Source: CALAEC01 sp050692915
GTDB lineage: Bacteria; Actinomycetota; UBA4738; CALAEC01
Assembly (NCBI GenBank): GCA_050692915.1
Contig: JBOGVU010000075.1
Coordinates: forward strand, 1 to 12,500
DNA: 12,500 nucleotides
Direction: 5' to 3'
How positions within the stretch are numbered: the stretch's first letter is position 1; every line of letters begins with the position of its first letter. Below, piece by piece: positions 1-6,710 of the stretch. The position numbers and the translations under genes were made by a program. The notes under the pieces were generated by a model. That model was given only the letters and a program-made list of their open reading frames with translations. It was not told the DNA's origin and made no database searches.

Positions 1-1034
1 CTGTTCAAGTCGAGAGTCTCGATACGGAAGCCGAAACCCTCCATGGGTCCCAGTTCGAAGTTCAAGGTCCTGCTTGGAAGGACGATGGTCCCACGACCCC
101 GTGGCGAGCCGATGGTGCAGCGGACGTTCTGGATCAGGGCGCTCACCTCTGCCACGGGGAAGGCCCAGTACCCGAGACGGGGGATGTAAGACGATTGGGC
201 AGTGCCGCCGCTCGTACTGACCATGAGACGGCCGCGCGGGAAATCGCTCACCTGAGCCTTGATGACCTCCATGCCTGCGGATCGCGATCTCTCCAGGATG
301 GTGGCCTCTCGGCTGCCGTACCCTCCGGACATTCTGATGCTCAGGTCCGGCGTGTCCAGGTTTGCCCCCTCGATCCAGAAGACTCCGTCGCTGGGGTCGT
401 CGGTGATGGCGGGGTCGAAAATCCCCTGGTTCTCCAGCCGCCCGGACGCCCCCGGTCGAATGTTCGCTACCCAATAACGCCTGAAGGCAGGTTCCTCGAC
501 GGAATCGATCCTCACAGCGGTGGGCGCATTGCGCAAGATGGTACGCGCACCGCCAACGACGGCTCGCCTGGCAGGGCGAGAGGCGGCGACTACCCGGAGG
601 TCGAGAGGCACGGTGACGGCAATGCGCCCGATCAGAACCTGGACGGCGTAGCTGGCGGGCGCGACGGAGGCGGCGGCGGAAAGCTCTATCTCGAATGTGA
701 CGGAGCCGCCGGCCTGGATGCGAGCAGGGAGCGTACTGCGGATACCCGTCCGCGTGATGGACGTCCGACGGATGGTAGTCTGGAAACCTGTTACGGTTAG
801 CCGGCCTTGCAGGATCCGGACGCCCGTGACATCAGTGAGCCCGTCCGCGGTGAGGCGAAACGTCTGCGGGCTCCCTCCGGCCGTCAGCTCCAGGCTGGTG
901 GGCTCGACCCCGATGATGCGGGGTTGGGCCAGCAGTTCCGACGTTCCCGTAAGGATGACCAGCATGAGGGTCGCCGTGCAGAGCTGCGCTATCGGCCCGC
1001 CGCGGGGGCGCAGCACGTACATCAAGAAGTTCAT
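1..1034 (-). CDS. Exported protein of unknown function, last visible gene of the surface operon (partial, 3' end outside window)
   Basis: Reading leftwards from an ATG at 1034 gives 344 codons with no stop before the window edge, so the C-terminus is missing. The N-terminus has a signal peptide: an Arg-containing start, a hydrophobic stretch at about residues 17-30 (LCTATLMLVILTG), and a likely cleavage just after LLAQ (about residue 37). Mature residues of about 38-150 look like one or two beta-sandwich (Ig/TIG-like) domains, starting IIGVEPTSLELTAGG, with alternating hydrophobic strands; the rest is beta-rich with no motif I recognise. The ATG overlaps the stop of the gene before it (ATGA), and AAAGG lies about 7 nt upstream, so this start is well supported. 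It is translationally coupled to the 1031-2329 gene. Inferred role: a surface or periplasmic structural component. The existence of the gene is clear; the function is unknown. Confidence 0.85.
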   Translation of the reverse strand, partial: MNFLMYVLRPRGGPIAQLCTATLMLVILTGTSELLAQPRIIGVEPTSLELTAGGSPQTFRLTADGLTDVTGVRILQGRLTVTGFQTTIRRTSITRTGIRSTLPARIQAGGSVTFEIELSAAASVAPASYAVQVLIGRIAVTVPLDLRVVAASRPARRAVVGGARTILRNAPTAVRIDSVEEPAFRRYWVANIRPGASGRLENQGIFDPAITDDPSDGVFWIEGANLDTPDLSIRMSGGYGSREATILERSRSAGMEVIKAQVSDFPRGRLMVSTSGGTAQSSYIPRLGYWAFPVAEVSALIQNVRCTIGSPRGRGTIVLPSRTLNFELGPMEGFGFRIETLDLN

Positions 1035-2329
1035 GGGGAACCTTTCGCTTGAGAAACGAGCAACCCCGATCGCCAGGGAGTCGCTCCGATGGACTCTCCT
1101 CCGGAACCAAAAGCCTGAACCCGCCACCGGAAAGTCTCGGTCCCGACCCGCTCGGCGAGCCACGGAGGCGCGCGGTAGGCAAGGGAGGAGGGCTGGAGAA
1201 GCGCCGCGAGCATCTCCTCGCCGTCCGAGTTTTCCACTTCGAGCCGATAGAGCTTCGCCCCAGCCGCTCCCGTCCATGTGAAGAGGAGGGTCTCGGTGGC
1301 CGACAGCAGGGCGTCCTCCTCGGGACCGAGGAGTTCGAGGCTTCCCACCGACAGGACGGTCGCCTCGTCACCGGCCACGTAGTAGCGGAGCGGCGGCATG
1401 GGAAAGCCGGCCACGGCCCCCGCGTGGACGAGGCCCGATCCGGCTCCGGCGCGGTCCAGGCTGGAATCCGCCTCCTTGTCGTCGGTGGCCTCGATCCGGA
1501 GAAGGAGCAGGTGGAGCCCATCCAGGTGGGTGGGAATCGCGGCGGGATCGGGCCCCTCGAGCGTGAACTCCCCCGTCGGGGGGAGGAAGGCGTTGAATCG
1601 CGCCAGCTCGGTGTAGCGGCGCTGGGTGCCGCGTAGCTCGACGGGCAGGCTCGCCTCGGTCAGCAGGTCCTCGGCCGTCGGTGGCTCCTCGCCGGGCAGC
1701 ACCACCTCCCAGCGCCCCACCAGCCGGCCCGTCCCATTATAGAGAATCTTGGCGGTTACGGGAGGCGCATGTTCGCCCGGGTGGATTGCGAGAACCAGGT
1801 CCTCGGTGTCGAAGCCGAGCTGGACGTCGAGGAGCGCGAACGGTACCCGCGCACCGCCCCCCGCCATGCGGCACGTCACGAAGACGTACTCGTCGGGCTC
1901 GATCCCTTCGGGGTCGACGAACCGCCGGACATAGAAGAAGCTGGAGGTAACCCCGTCCTCGGCCGCCTGGTAGGCGCGTCGGGCGACCGACGCGGGGATA
2001 GTCATGATGTCGGTGAAGCCATCGACTCCGCTCGACCGGCTCAGATCGTAGCGCAACGGCAGATTGCCGAAGATCGTTCCCGGCGCGCACTTCTGGCCCA
2101 GGTCCGGCGCGGCATCCATCAGCGCGCCACACCACGTCGCCTCGACGGCGACTTTGCCATTCAGGTTCCCGTACGAGATGAAGACGGTCGTCGCGCCTGA
2201 GGCGTTGACGTTGACGCCGTTCGGATCGCGCTGGATCTGGGCCAGCCCGGAAGCGGGCAGCAGGATGGCGGCGGCGCATGCCAGGCCCATCAGGCCCAAT
2301 CTGCCAGTCATGATTCGATCCGGGATCAC
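1031..2329 (-). CDS. Exported protein of unknown function with a C-terminal FN3-like domain
   Basis: 432 aa. A signal peptide is seen at residues 1-30 (hydrophobic LMGLACAAAILLPASGLA, likely cut before Gln31). The body (about 35-320) has WCG, VTCRMAGGGARVP, DLLTEASLPVELR, FLPPTGEF, LLLRIEATDDKE and FPMPPLRYYV. These motif-dense stretches look strongly constrained, but I cannot attach a named domain. Residues of about 335-428 look like a fibronectin-III-type fold (FTWTGAAGAKLYRLEV, then FRWRVQAFG). The chosen start is GTG at 2329, which overlaps the preceding stop (GTGA) and has GGGAGG about 12 nt upstream; an ATG at 2311 (residue 7) would leave the signal peptide intact and is the alternative. 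The gene overlaps its neighbours by 4 bp on both sides, so it belongs to the same translationally coupled operon as the outer-membrane barrel. Probably periplasmic or surface-exposed. Confidence 0.85.
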   Translation of the reverse strand: MIPDRIMTGRLGLMGLACAAAILLPASGLAQIQRDPNGVNVNASGATTVFISYGNLNGKVAVEATWCGALMDAAPDLGQKCAPGTIFGNLPLRYDLSRSSGVDGFTDIMTIPASVARRAYQAAEDGVTSSFFYVRRFVDPEGIEPDEYVFVTCRMAGGGARVPFALLDVQLGFDTEDLVLAIHPGEHAPPVTAKILYNGTGRLVGRWEVVLPGEEPPTAEDLLTEASLPVELRGTQRRYTELARFNAFLPPTGEFTLEGPDPAAIPTHLDGLHLLLLRIEATDDKEADSSLDRAGAGSGLVHAGAVAGFPMPPLRYYVAGDEATVLSVGSLELLGPEEDALLSATETLLFTWTGAAGAKLYRLEVENSDGEEMLAALLQPSSLAYRAPPWLAERVGTETFRWRVQAFGSGGESIGATPWRSGLLVSQAKGSP

Positions 2330-3702
2330 GGCTGGTTGCCCCTCCCTTGTCCTCCGCTCTTCCCCCTGCCGCGCTCCTTGTCGGCTGACGGATCGGGTCG
2401 AACCAGGAGGTTGACCTGGGCGGGACTCTCGTCCGGCCGGTCCGAGAACGTGGCGTGGATCGGAACGGTCGTGGGATCGTCCACGTCGCCGGTCGTGGCC
2501 ACCTCGACCCGGGCTTGCCGGCTCCCTGCGGAGATCGACACGTCCTCCGGCACCTGGACCAGCTCCGGCAATCCGCTCGCCAGAATGATCCGGACATCTG
2601 TCGCGGCTGGCTCGCTCAACTTGATCGTGAGCCGGGCGCCCCGATCCCCCACTACCGATGGGGGACTCAGGCTGAGCTGCATCTGGAGCGGAGCCGGCTC
2701 GGGCACCGCGATGTCCTCGTCGGCGGCGTCCGGCTCGGACTCGGGATCCGGTTCCGGGGCGTCTGCGACCGGGGTTCCCGGCCTCGGCAGGGGCGATCGC
2801 ACCGGAACATCCACCGATGGAGGCGCAAGGCCCGGGCGTGGGCTCGGCCGGGTCGTGGGAGCGGGATCGGGTTCCGGAACCGCATCGGCGGGCGTCTCAT
2901 CCTCCGTCGCCGGGATGGGATCGGAAGCCGGAGCGGGGTCCTCTTCGGGATTCTCTTCGGGAGCGTCACCGATGACCACGTCGGCCACCTGCGAGGGGAA
3001 CGGGTCCTGAGTCGGCTCGGGATCCGCTTCAGGGGCCACAACGAGTTGTCCACCGATCTGCTGCAGCGGAAGCGATTCGAGCTTGGGCAGGATCTGGCAG
3101 CGGAAGGTGAACTTCGCGACGTAGGGCGCGTAAACCTGCCCCGCCCAGACGCGCATGACATCGACCGCCATACCTGCGGGACACGATACGGCGCTGAAAG
3201 CCGTGCCTCCGGTCCCTCCGGCGGCCGGCAGCCAGCGAAGCGAGCCTCCCGCCACCGGTCGACAGGCTACCTGGAGCTGGTCGATGTAGTCCCCCGCGCG
3301 GCCTCGGAAACCCGCGAGCACCTCTCCATCCCTGCACAGGTAGTCGCGTTCCTGTCCGCCGAAGCCTCCGGCGCCACCCGAGAAACCACTATAGGTGTAA
3401 ACTTCGACGTGATCCCCATCGGCGGCGATCACCGCACACATGAGGCTCACGCTGTCCACGAGCTGGTCGCTGCGGACCTTCACGCCGACGGCATGGCGAA
3501 TCCCGGGCGTCCCATCAACCAGATTCCTGTAGAATTCGTCATCGCATTCCATATCCATCGGATCCGAGAGAGCGCCGTTGATGGGAGTGTTATAACCCAC
3601 GAGGCTGGAATCCCAGTACTCCTGGGCGCCGGCAGGTGAGGAGATCGCGATTCCCGTCAACAGGGCGGCGACCAGGACAGTGGAACTCTGAATCCGTGTC
3701 AT
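2326..3702 (-). CDS. Exported multidomain protein: Cys/Gly triple repeat, acidic Pro-rich linker, Ig-like domain
   Basis: 458 aa from ATG 3702. Signal peptide residues 1-26 (VLVAALLTGIAISSPAGA, cut before Gln). Residues of about 50-205 contain up to three degenerate repeats bounded by Cys; the clearest is C123-C147 with the pattern C-x2-GEVLAGFRGRAGDYIDQ-x4-C, a weaker copy is C174-C202, and the most degenerate lies around residues 70-89. Residues of about 226-336 are an Asp/Glu/Pro-rich linker, likely extended. Residues of about 340-434 form an Ig-like beta-sandwich of a type common in bacterial surface proteins (LSLSPPSVVG, then VPEDVSISAGSRQARVEV). The tail is basic and Gly-rich (KERGRGKSGGQGRG). 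A TTG at 3714 is an alternative start; GGAGG at about 3716-3720 lies too close to TTG and rather far from ATG, so the start is uncertain. It lies 10 or 22 bp downstream of the barrel gene. The repeats match those of the separate gene at 10536-11135. Inferred role: surface-exposed binding or adhesion component. Confidence 0.85.
   Translation of the reverse strand: MTRIQSSTVLVAALLTGIAISSPAGAQEYWDSSLVGYNTPINGALSDPMDMECDDEFYRNLVDGTPGIRHAVGVKVRSDQLVDSVSLMCAVIAADGDHVEVYTYSGFSGGAGGFGGQERDYLCRDGEVLAGFRGRAGDYIDQLQVACRPVAGGSLRWLPAAGGTGGTAFSAVSCPAGMAVDVMRVWAGQVYAPYVAKFTFRCQILPKLESLPLQQIGGQLVVAPEADPEPTQDPFPSQVADVVIGDAPEENPEEDPAPASDPIPATEDETPADAVPEPDPAPTTRPSPRPGLAPPSVDVPVRSPLPRPGTPVADAPEPDPESEPDAADEDIAVPEPAPLQMQLSLSPPSVVGDRGARLTIKLSEPAATDVRIILASGLPELVQVPEDVSISAGSRQARVEVATTGDVDDPTTVPIHATFSDRPDESPAQVNLLVRPDPSADKERGRGKSGGQGRGNQP
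2695..3027 (-). repeat. Low-complexity region encoding the acidic Pro-rich linker
   Basis: The DNA here is built from imperfect short repeats (variants of cgggatccgg and gggttccgg) that encode Asp-Pro/Glu-Pro-rich sequence such as EPDPAP, EPDPESEPD and VPEPAP, with a basic-Pro island (TTRPSPRPG) in the middle. It is the segment between the Cys/Gly repeat domain and the Ig-like domain of the 2326-3702 protein. Such linkers are usually extended and unfolded and can hold a domain away from the membrane. Length variation between strains is likely. Confidence 0.6.
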
Positions 3703-3724
3703 CTCGTCTGCCAATCCTCCTCGT

Positions 3725-5905
3725 CTAGAAGAAGGTGAAGTTGAGTCCCGAGTCGACGGACCAGTTCAGGCGCCGGTCGTCAAAGTCGAACTCGCGATCG
3801 ATTTGCTCGCCGAGCGTGCGCGAGAGGCGAAGGAAGTACTGGCCCCCGATTGCGCCCAGCCAGGGCACGAACGAGGACCACTGGGCGTCCAGGGTCGTGT
3901 TATCGACCTCGCGCGTAGCGGCCTCGTCTTCGTTGTGGGTCTTGGCCCACGAGAAGCTCATGGTTGTCCGGTCGAAGGCGCGCCAATTCGTACGGACTCC
4001 CGTACGGCGCGTGTTCTCGACCTCGGCCCGTTCTTCGCTCTCGAACCGTTCGAGGTCGAGAGTGAGATCGATCGAGAGCCGTTCGTGGGGCTGGAGCCCG
4101 ACCCCGAGTGCGTGGACCCGGTTGACCAGGTCGGCGCTCTCGCGACCCTCCTGGCGATTGTCCTGGCTGGACCGGTTCCAGCTGTAGCCGAATGCCACCC
4201 GACTCCACTGCCAGTCGGCGCCCGCGCGCTGGTTCACGCTGACCTGGTCCGGCACGTGCGACGCGTTGAAGTCGCCGTTCTCGGGAAGGTCTTTGCCGAA
4301 CTGGTGCGTGCGATCGATTCCATACTGGATTCGCGGGAGCCACGCCGCCCCGACGCCCTGGATGCCGGTTACCTCGGCCAGCCCGAAGGCCAGGCTGCCC
4401 GACGTCCGCCGGGTGAGGGTCTTCAGGATGGACGCGATGTCGTCCAGATTGTCCTCGGAGCGGATGTGCGCTCCCTGGAATTGGAAGCCCGCCACCGCGC
4501 CACTCATCTCGAAGGCGTTGTCGAGCATGTCGGAGCGGGCGTAGGCCCCGATCGACTGGTACAGCGGGTCGACCCGCTCGTGACGGAATCCGAAAGCGAG
4601 GCTCGCAGTTCGTGTGGATCCCAACGCGACGTTTCGCAGCAGGTCCATCCCCACCTCGAGATAGCGCGCGTCTTTGGTCGTCTCGCGAACGGGGACGAGT
4701 TCGTCCCCCTGCGCAAGCGTCGGGTCGTTGGGGTTGAGGTAGCGGCTTCGGGCAAGGCCGGCGTCAAGACGGAACCGCCCGCCGGTCGTGGCCGCTTCGA
4801 TCCGCGCCCCAAATCCCTCGCTCTCCTCGGCGTCGGTCACGTCGCCCTGGTTGAAGCCGCTCAGCGGCAGGACCGAGGCGCCCATCCCGGTGAGCTCGAC
4901 ACGGAGCGCGCCTGGACGCGGCAGCGCTTCGAAGCCGATCGTCCCGCTCATGACGCGGTGGTCGGGCTCTTCGAGCCCGACGAGGTTCCCGTATCCCACG
5001 AGATTTGTGCCGTTCGCCATGCCCAACGAGACATCGAAGCGCTCACCGGGGCTGTAGGTGAAGAGCGTCCCGCGGCTGTTGAAGCCGCTGATCAGGTGCC
5101 GTTGATTCCCGAAGCCTACGTGACCCAGCGATATCGCCATATCGGCTTGCTCGTACGTCACCAGGTAGCTCGACAGGTCGATCTTGGGCGCGTCAGAACC
5201 GAGCTCGCCGAAGCGCAAAGCCTCGGGGCGGTAGCTTGTCCCGATGAGCTGCGTCGAGCTTGTGATCCGAAGACCGTCGCGGAGGTGCTCGGACTCGATC
5301 CCGAGTCGCCCGGAGAGGTCCTGGTACTCGCCCCGCGGGGGCGTATTGTCCGTCGGGTCGTGACCCTCGGTGAGGAGACCCTCAAGGCCGACGTCCAGCC
5401 CGGGGTCGATCCGCGCTACCTGGAATCCCAGGGGTGTGAGGACCTTGAGGGGCTCGCGAACGACCTCCGTCCACACGTCCCCATGGACGTGAAGGACCAC
5501 GAGCTCGTTCTCTCCGGATGGAAGCGGCATCAGGGACGCGTCATAGCGGATCCCCGACGAATCGCTTCGAAAAAGGTCCGAGACATCGGTCGTGCCGAGG
5601 AAGACCGCGATGCGCTCGCCTTCGTCGAGCGGTCGGTGGAGGCGGATCTCAACAGAGGTGTCGGCCGAGAGAAACCCTTCGGAGGGCAACAACACGTCGG
5701 CGATCGGAGGTGTCGCCTCTGCGCTCGTTTGCGCGATCGTGCGTACGGGTACGATGAGGATCGCGGTCACGAGCAGGAAACCGGTCGCCCGGCGCGGATT
5801 CCATTTCGATCGCTGATGCATTCGGTTCGCCCAGGTGGAGTCCATACCGGAAATTCGAGATACTCCTTGAAAGGGTTCACGCAATCGGCGGTCTGATCGG
5901 CTCAT
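3725..5905 (-). CDS. Outer-membrane beta-barrel protein with N-terminal Ig-like domain
   Basis: 726 aa from ATG 5905. The signal sequence is set back: basic KWNPRRA then hydrophobic TGFLLVTAILIVPV, likely cut near residue 59-60; ATG at 5821 (residue 29) would give a standard-length signal peptide, and ATG 5845 is a third option. ATG 5905 overlaps the upstream stop (ATGA), favouring coupling. Residues of about 67-155 form an Ig-like domain containing GTTDVSDLF and PLPSGENELVV, a pattern seen in many bacterial surface proteins. From about residue 160 the sequence is alternating amphipathic strands with Tyr/Trp/Phe girdles and polar loops to the end, about 565 residues, enough for some 20-26 strands. 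The protein ends LNWSVDSGLNFTFF: a terminal Phe preceded by alternating hydrophobics is the beta-signal recognised by BamA. No TonB box or plug domain is seen. Likely role: outer-membrane channel or export/anchoring pore for the operon's exported proteins; a usher-like function is speculation. Confidence 0.88.
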   Translation of the reverse strand: MSRSDRRLREPFQGVSRISGMDSTWANRMHQRSKWNPRRATGFLLVTAILIVPVRTIAQTSAEATPPIADVLLPSEGFLSADTSVEIRLHRPLDEGERIAVFLGTTDVSDLFRSDSSGIRYDASLMPLPSGENELVVLHVHGDVWTEVVREPLKVLTPLGFQVARIDPGLDVGLEGLLTEGHDPTDNTPPRGEYQDLSGRLGIESEHLRDGLRITSSTQLIGTSYRPEALRFGELGSDAPKIDLSSYLVTYEQADMAISLGHVGFGNQRHLISGFNSRGTLFTYSPGERFDVSLGMANGTNLVGYGNLVGLEEPDHRVMSGTIGFEALPRPGALRVELTGMGASVLPLSGFNQGDVTDAEESEGFGARIEAATTGGRFRLDAGLARSRYLNPNDPTLAQGDELVPVRETTKDARYLEVGMDLLRNVALGSTRTASLAFGFRHERVDPLYQSIGAYARSDMLDNAFEMSGAVAGFQFQGAHIRSEDNLDDIASILKTLTRRTSGSLAFGLAEVTGIQGVGAAWLPRIQYGIDRTHQFGKDLPENGDFNASHVPDQVSVNQRAGADWQWSRVAFGYSWNRSSQDNRQEGRESADLVNRVHALGVGLQPHERLSIDLTLDLERFESEERAEVENTRRTGVRTNWRAFDRTTMSFSWAKTHNEDEAATREVDNTTLDAQWSSFVPWLGAIGGQYFLRLSRTLGEQIDREFDFDDRRLNWSVDSGLNFTFF

Positions 5906-6510
5906 GGGCTTGGATCGGGGATGCCCGTCTCCGCGAAGGCCCGGCGCCAGTCGGTCCCTTCAGGCCCCCGCAGGATGATCCTCGTCAGGCTCACACGACC
6001 CATCCGGCCGGGAGTGGCCTGGACGCGCACGGCGAAGCTGGCGTCGCGCGAGCCGTACGCCGGTGCCCGCTCCCATTCCCAGGACGTGCCTGTGAGCTGG
6101 ACCGCCATCAGGGTCCACCCGCTGCTCAGGGGACGACCGGCGAACAGCTCGAAGACGTGTTCGCGGACGCAGTCCCGGGCGCAGGCAGGAGGGAGGACGA
6201 TCAAGGTTCCGTCCGCCACCCGGGCTTCGGGGAGGCATGAGCCCGCGGCCTGTGGACATGACTTGAGCTCGGCCAGGATCCCATCGCGAGCGCCGCTCAG
6301 GACGAACGCACCCTCGGGAAGCACGGGATGGAACTCGAAGCTGGCCCGCTGAGCCGCGTTCCACGCCTCGGCGCCGGTGATCTCGTAGTCCTGATCCGCG
6401 CGCGGGGGCGGGGTCGAGGCCTCCACCCGGACCACGCCGGCGAGGATCGGCAGGAAGACCAAGCTCAGGACGGCGCAACAGGTGCTCGAAGCTCGGGTAA
6501 TGTGATACAT
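5902..6510 (-). CDS. Small exported protein of unknown function, first gene of the surface operon
   Basis: 202 aa from ATG 6510. An upstream in-frame ATG (6537) exists, but ATG 6510 has GGAGAAG 8 nt upstream and places the signal peptide correctly (basic start, then CCAVLSLVFLPILAGVV, cleavage near residue 31). The mature part carries two close Cys pairs, C85/C92 and C110/C114, suggesting periplasmic disulfides, and a beta-rich C-terminal half (WTLMAVQLTG, FAVRVQATPG, VSLTRIILRG). I recognise no family. Its stop overlaps the start of the barrel gene by 4 bp, so the two are probably co-translated. It is the promoter-proximal gene of the five-gene run, reading away from the sigma factor gene across a roughly 200-bp intergenic region. 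Could be a periplasmic accessory or chaperone-like factor; that is inference only. Confidence 0.82.
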   Translation of the reverse strand: MYHITRASSTCCAVLSLVFLPILAGVVRVEASTPPPRADQDYEITGAEAWNAAQRASFEFHPVLPEGAFVLSGARDGILAELKSCPQAAGSCLPEARVADGTLIVLPPACARDCVREHVFELFAGRPLSSGWTLMAVQLTGTSWEWERAPAYGSRDASFAVRVQATPGRMGRVSLTRIILRGPEGTDWRRAFAETGIPDPSP

Positions 6511-6710
6511 TGATATATCTTCTCCGGTCCCGGCCATGGATTGCGTGCTCGACCGGTATCACGCAATTCACGACCGGTTCGGCTCAATCCACAGGTGGAA
6601 CCGACGACCGGGCGAATGGCCCATGCCCTTGCAATACGTGTGCAGTCGGACCAACACGAGGAAACGGGTCGGGCCGTAAACGCACATCCCCAGGCCAGAA
6701 TCGAGCGCCG
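6511..6710. promoter_or_regulatory. Divergent intergenic region between surface operon and sigma factor gene
   Basis: About 200 bp separate the two divergent transcription units. It is somewhat more AT-rich near 6500-6525 (gatatatc beside the leftward RBS) and in mixed patches elsewhere. An ATG at 6510 is in frame with the sigma factor, but the 67 codons it adds are Cys- and Gly-rich without family resemblance, so I treat this stretch as noncoding. It must hold promoters for both directions, but I see no convincing sigma-70 or ECF-type -35/-10 pair. It includes the dyad and direct repeat listed separately. Confidence 0.6.
6537..6578. promoter_or_regulatory. Candidate operator: 11-bp dyad plus 21-bp-spaced direct repeat
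   Basis: The left arm tggattgcgtg (6537-6547) and right arm cacgcaattca (6560-6570) are inverted copies matching at 10 of 11 positions, with a 12-bp centre containing accggt. In addition cgaccggt occurs at 6550-6557 and again at 6571-6578, exactly 21 bp apart, i.e. two helical turns on one face of the DNA. Position between divergent units, some 30-60 bp upstream of the leftward start codon, fits a regulator-binding site. No binding protein is identified in the window apart from the sigma factor. Confidence 0.5.

Noticed and set aside
195..1281. Overlapping plus-strand frames at the left end
   Set aside because: The minus strand is open from 1034 to the window edge with a signal peptide, coupled start and RBS; the plus-strand products are compositionally biased and domain-free.
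2455..3639. 394-codon plus-strand frame opposite the Cys-repeat/Ig-like gene
   Set aside because: Shadow of the minus-strand gene; the product is Arg/His/Gly-rich low-complexity sequence without recognisable domains or a ribosome binding site.
3803..5896. Long open frame (697 codons) on the plus strand opposite the barrel gene
   Set aside because: In GC-rich DNA, frames antisense to real genes often stay open. Its product is rich in Arg, Val, Glu and Pro with no signal peptide or domain, while the opposite strand gives a coherent signal peptide, Ig-like domain and barrel with beta-signal.
6510..6710. N-terminal extension of the sigma factor from ATG 6510
   Set aside because: The added 67 residues are Cys/Gly/Thr-rich, unlike the family, and would place coding sequence over the whole divergent control region including the dyad. 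Starts at 6711 or 6732 give normal family length.
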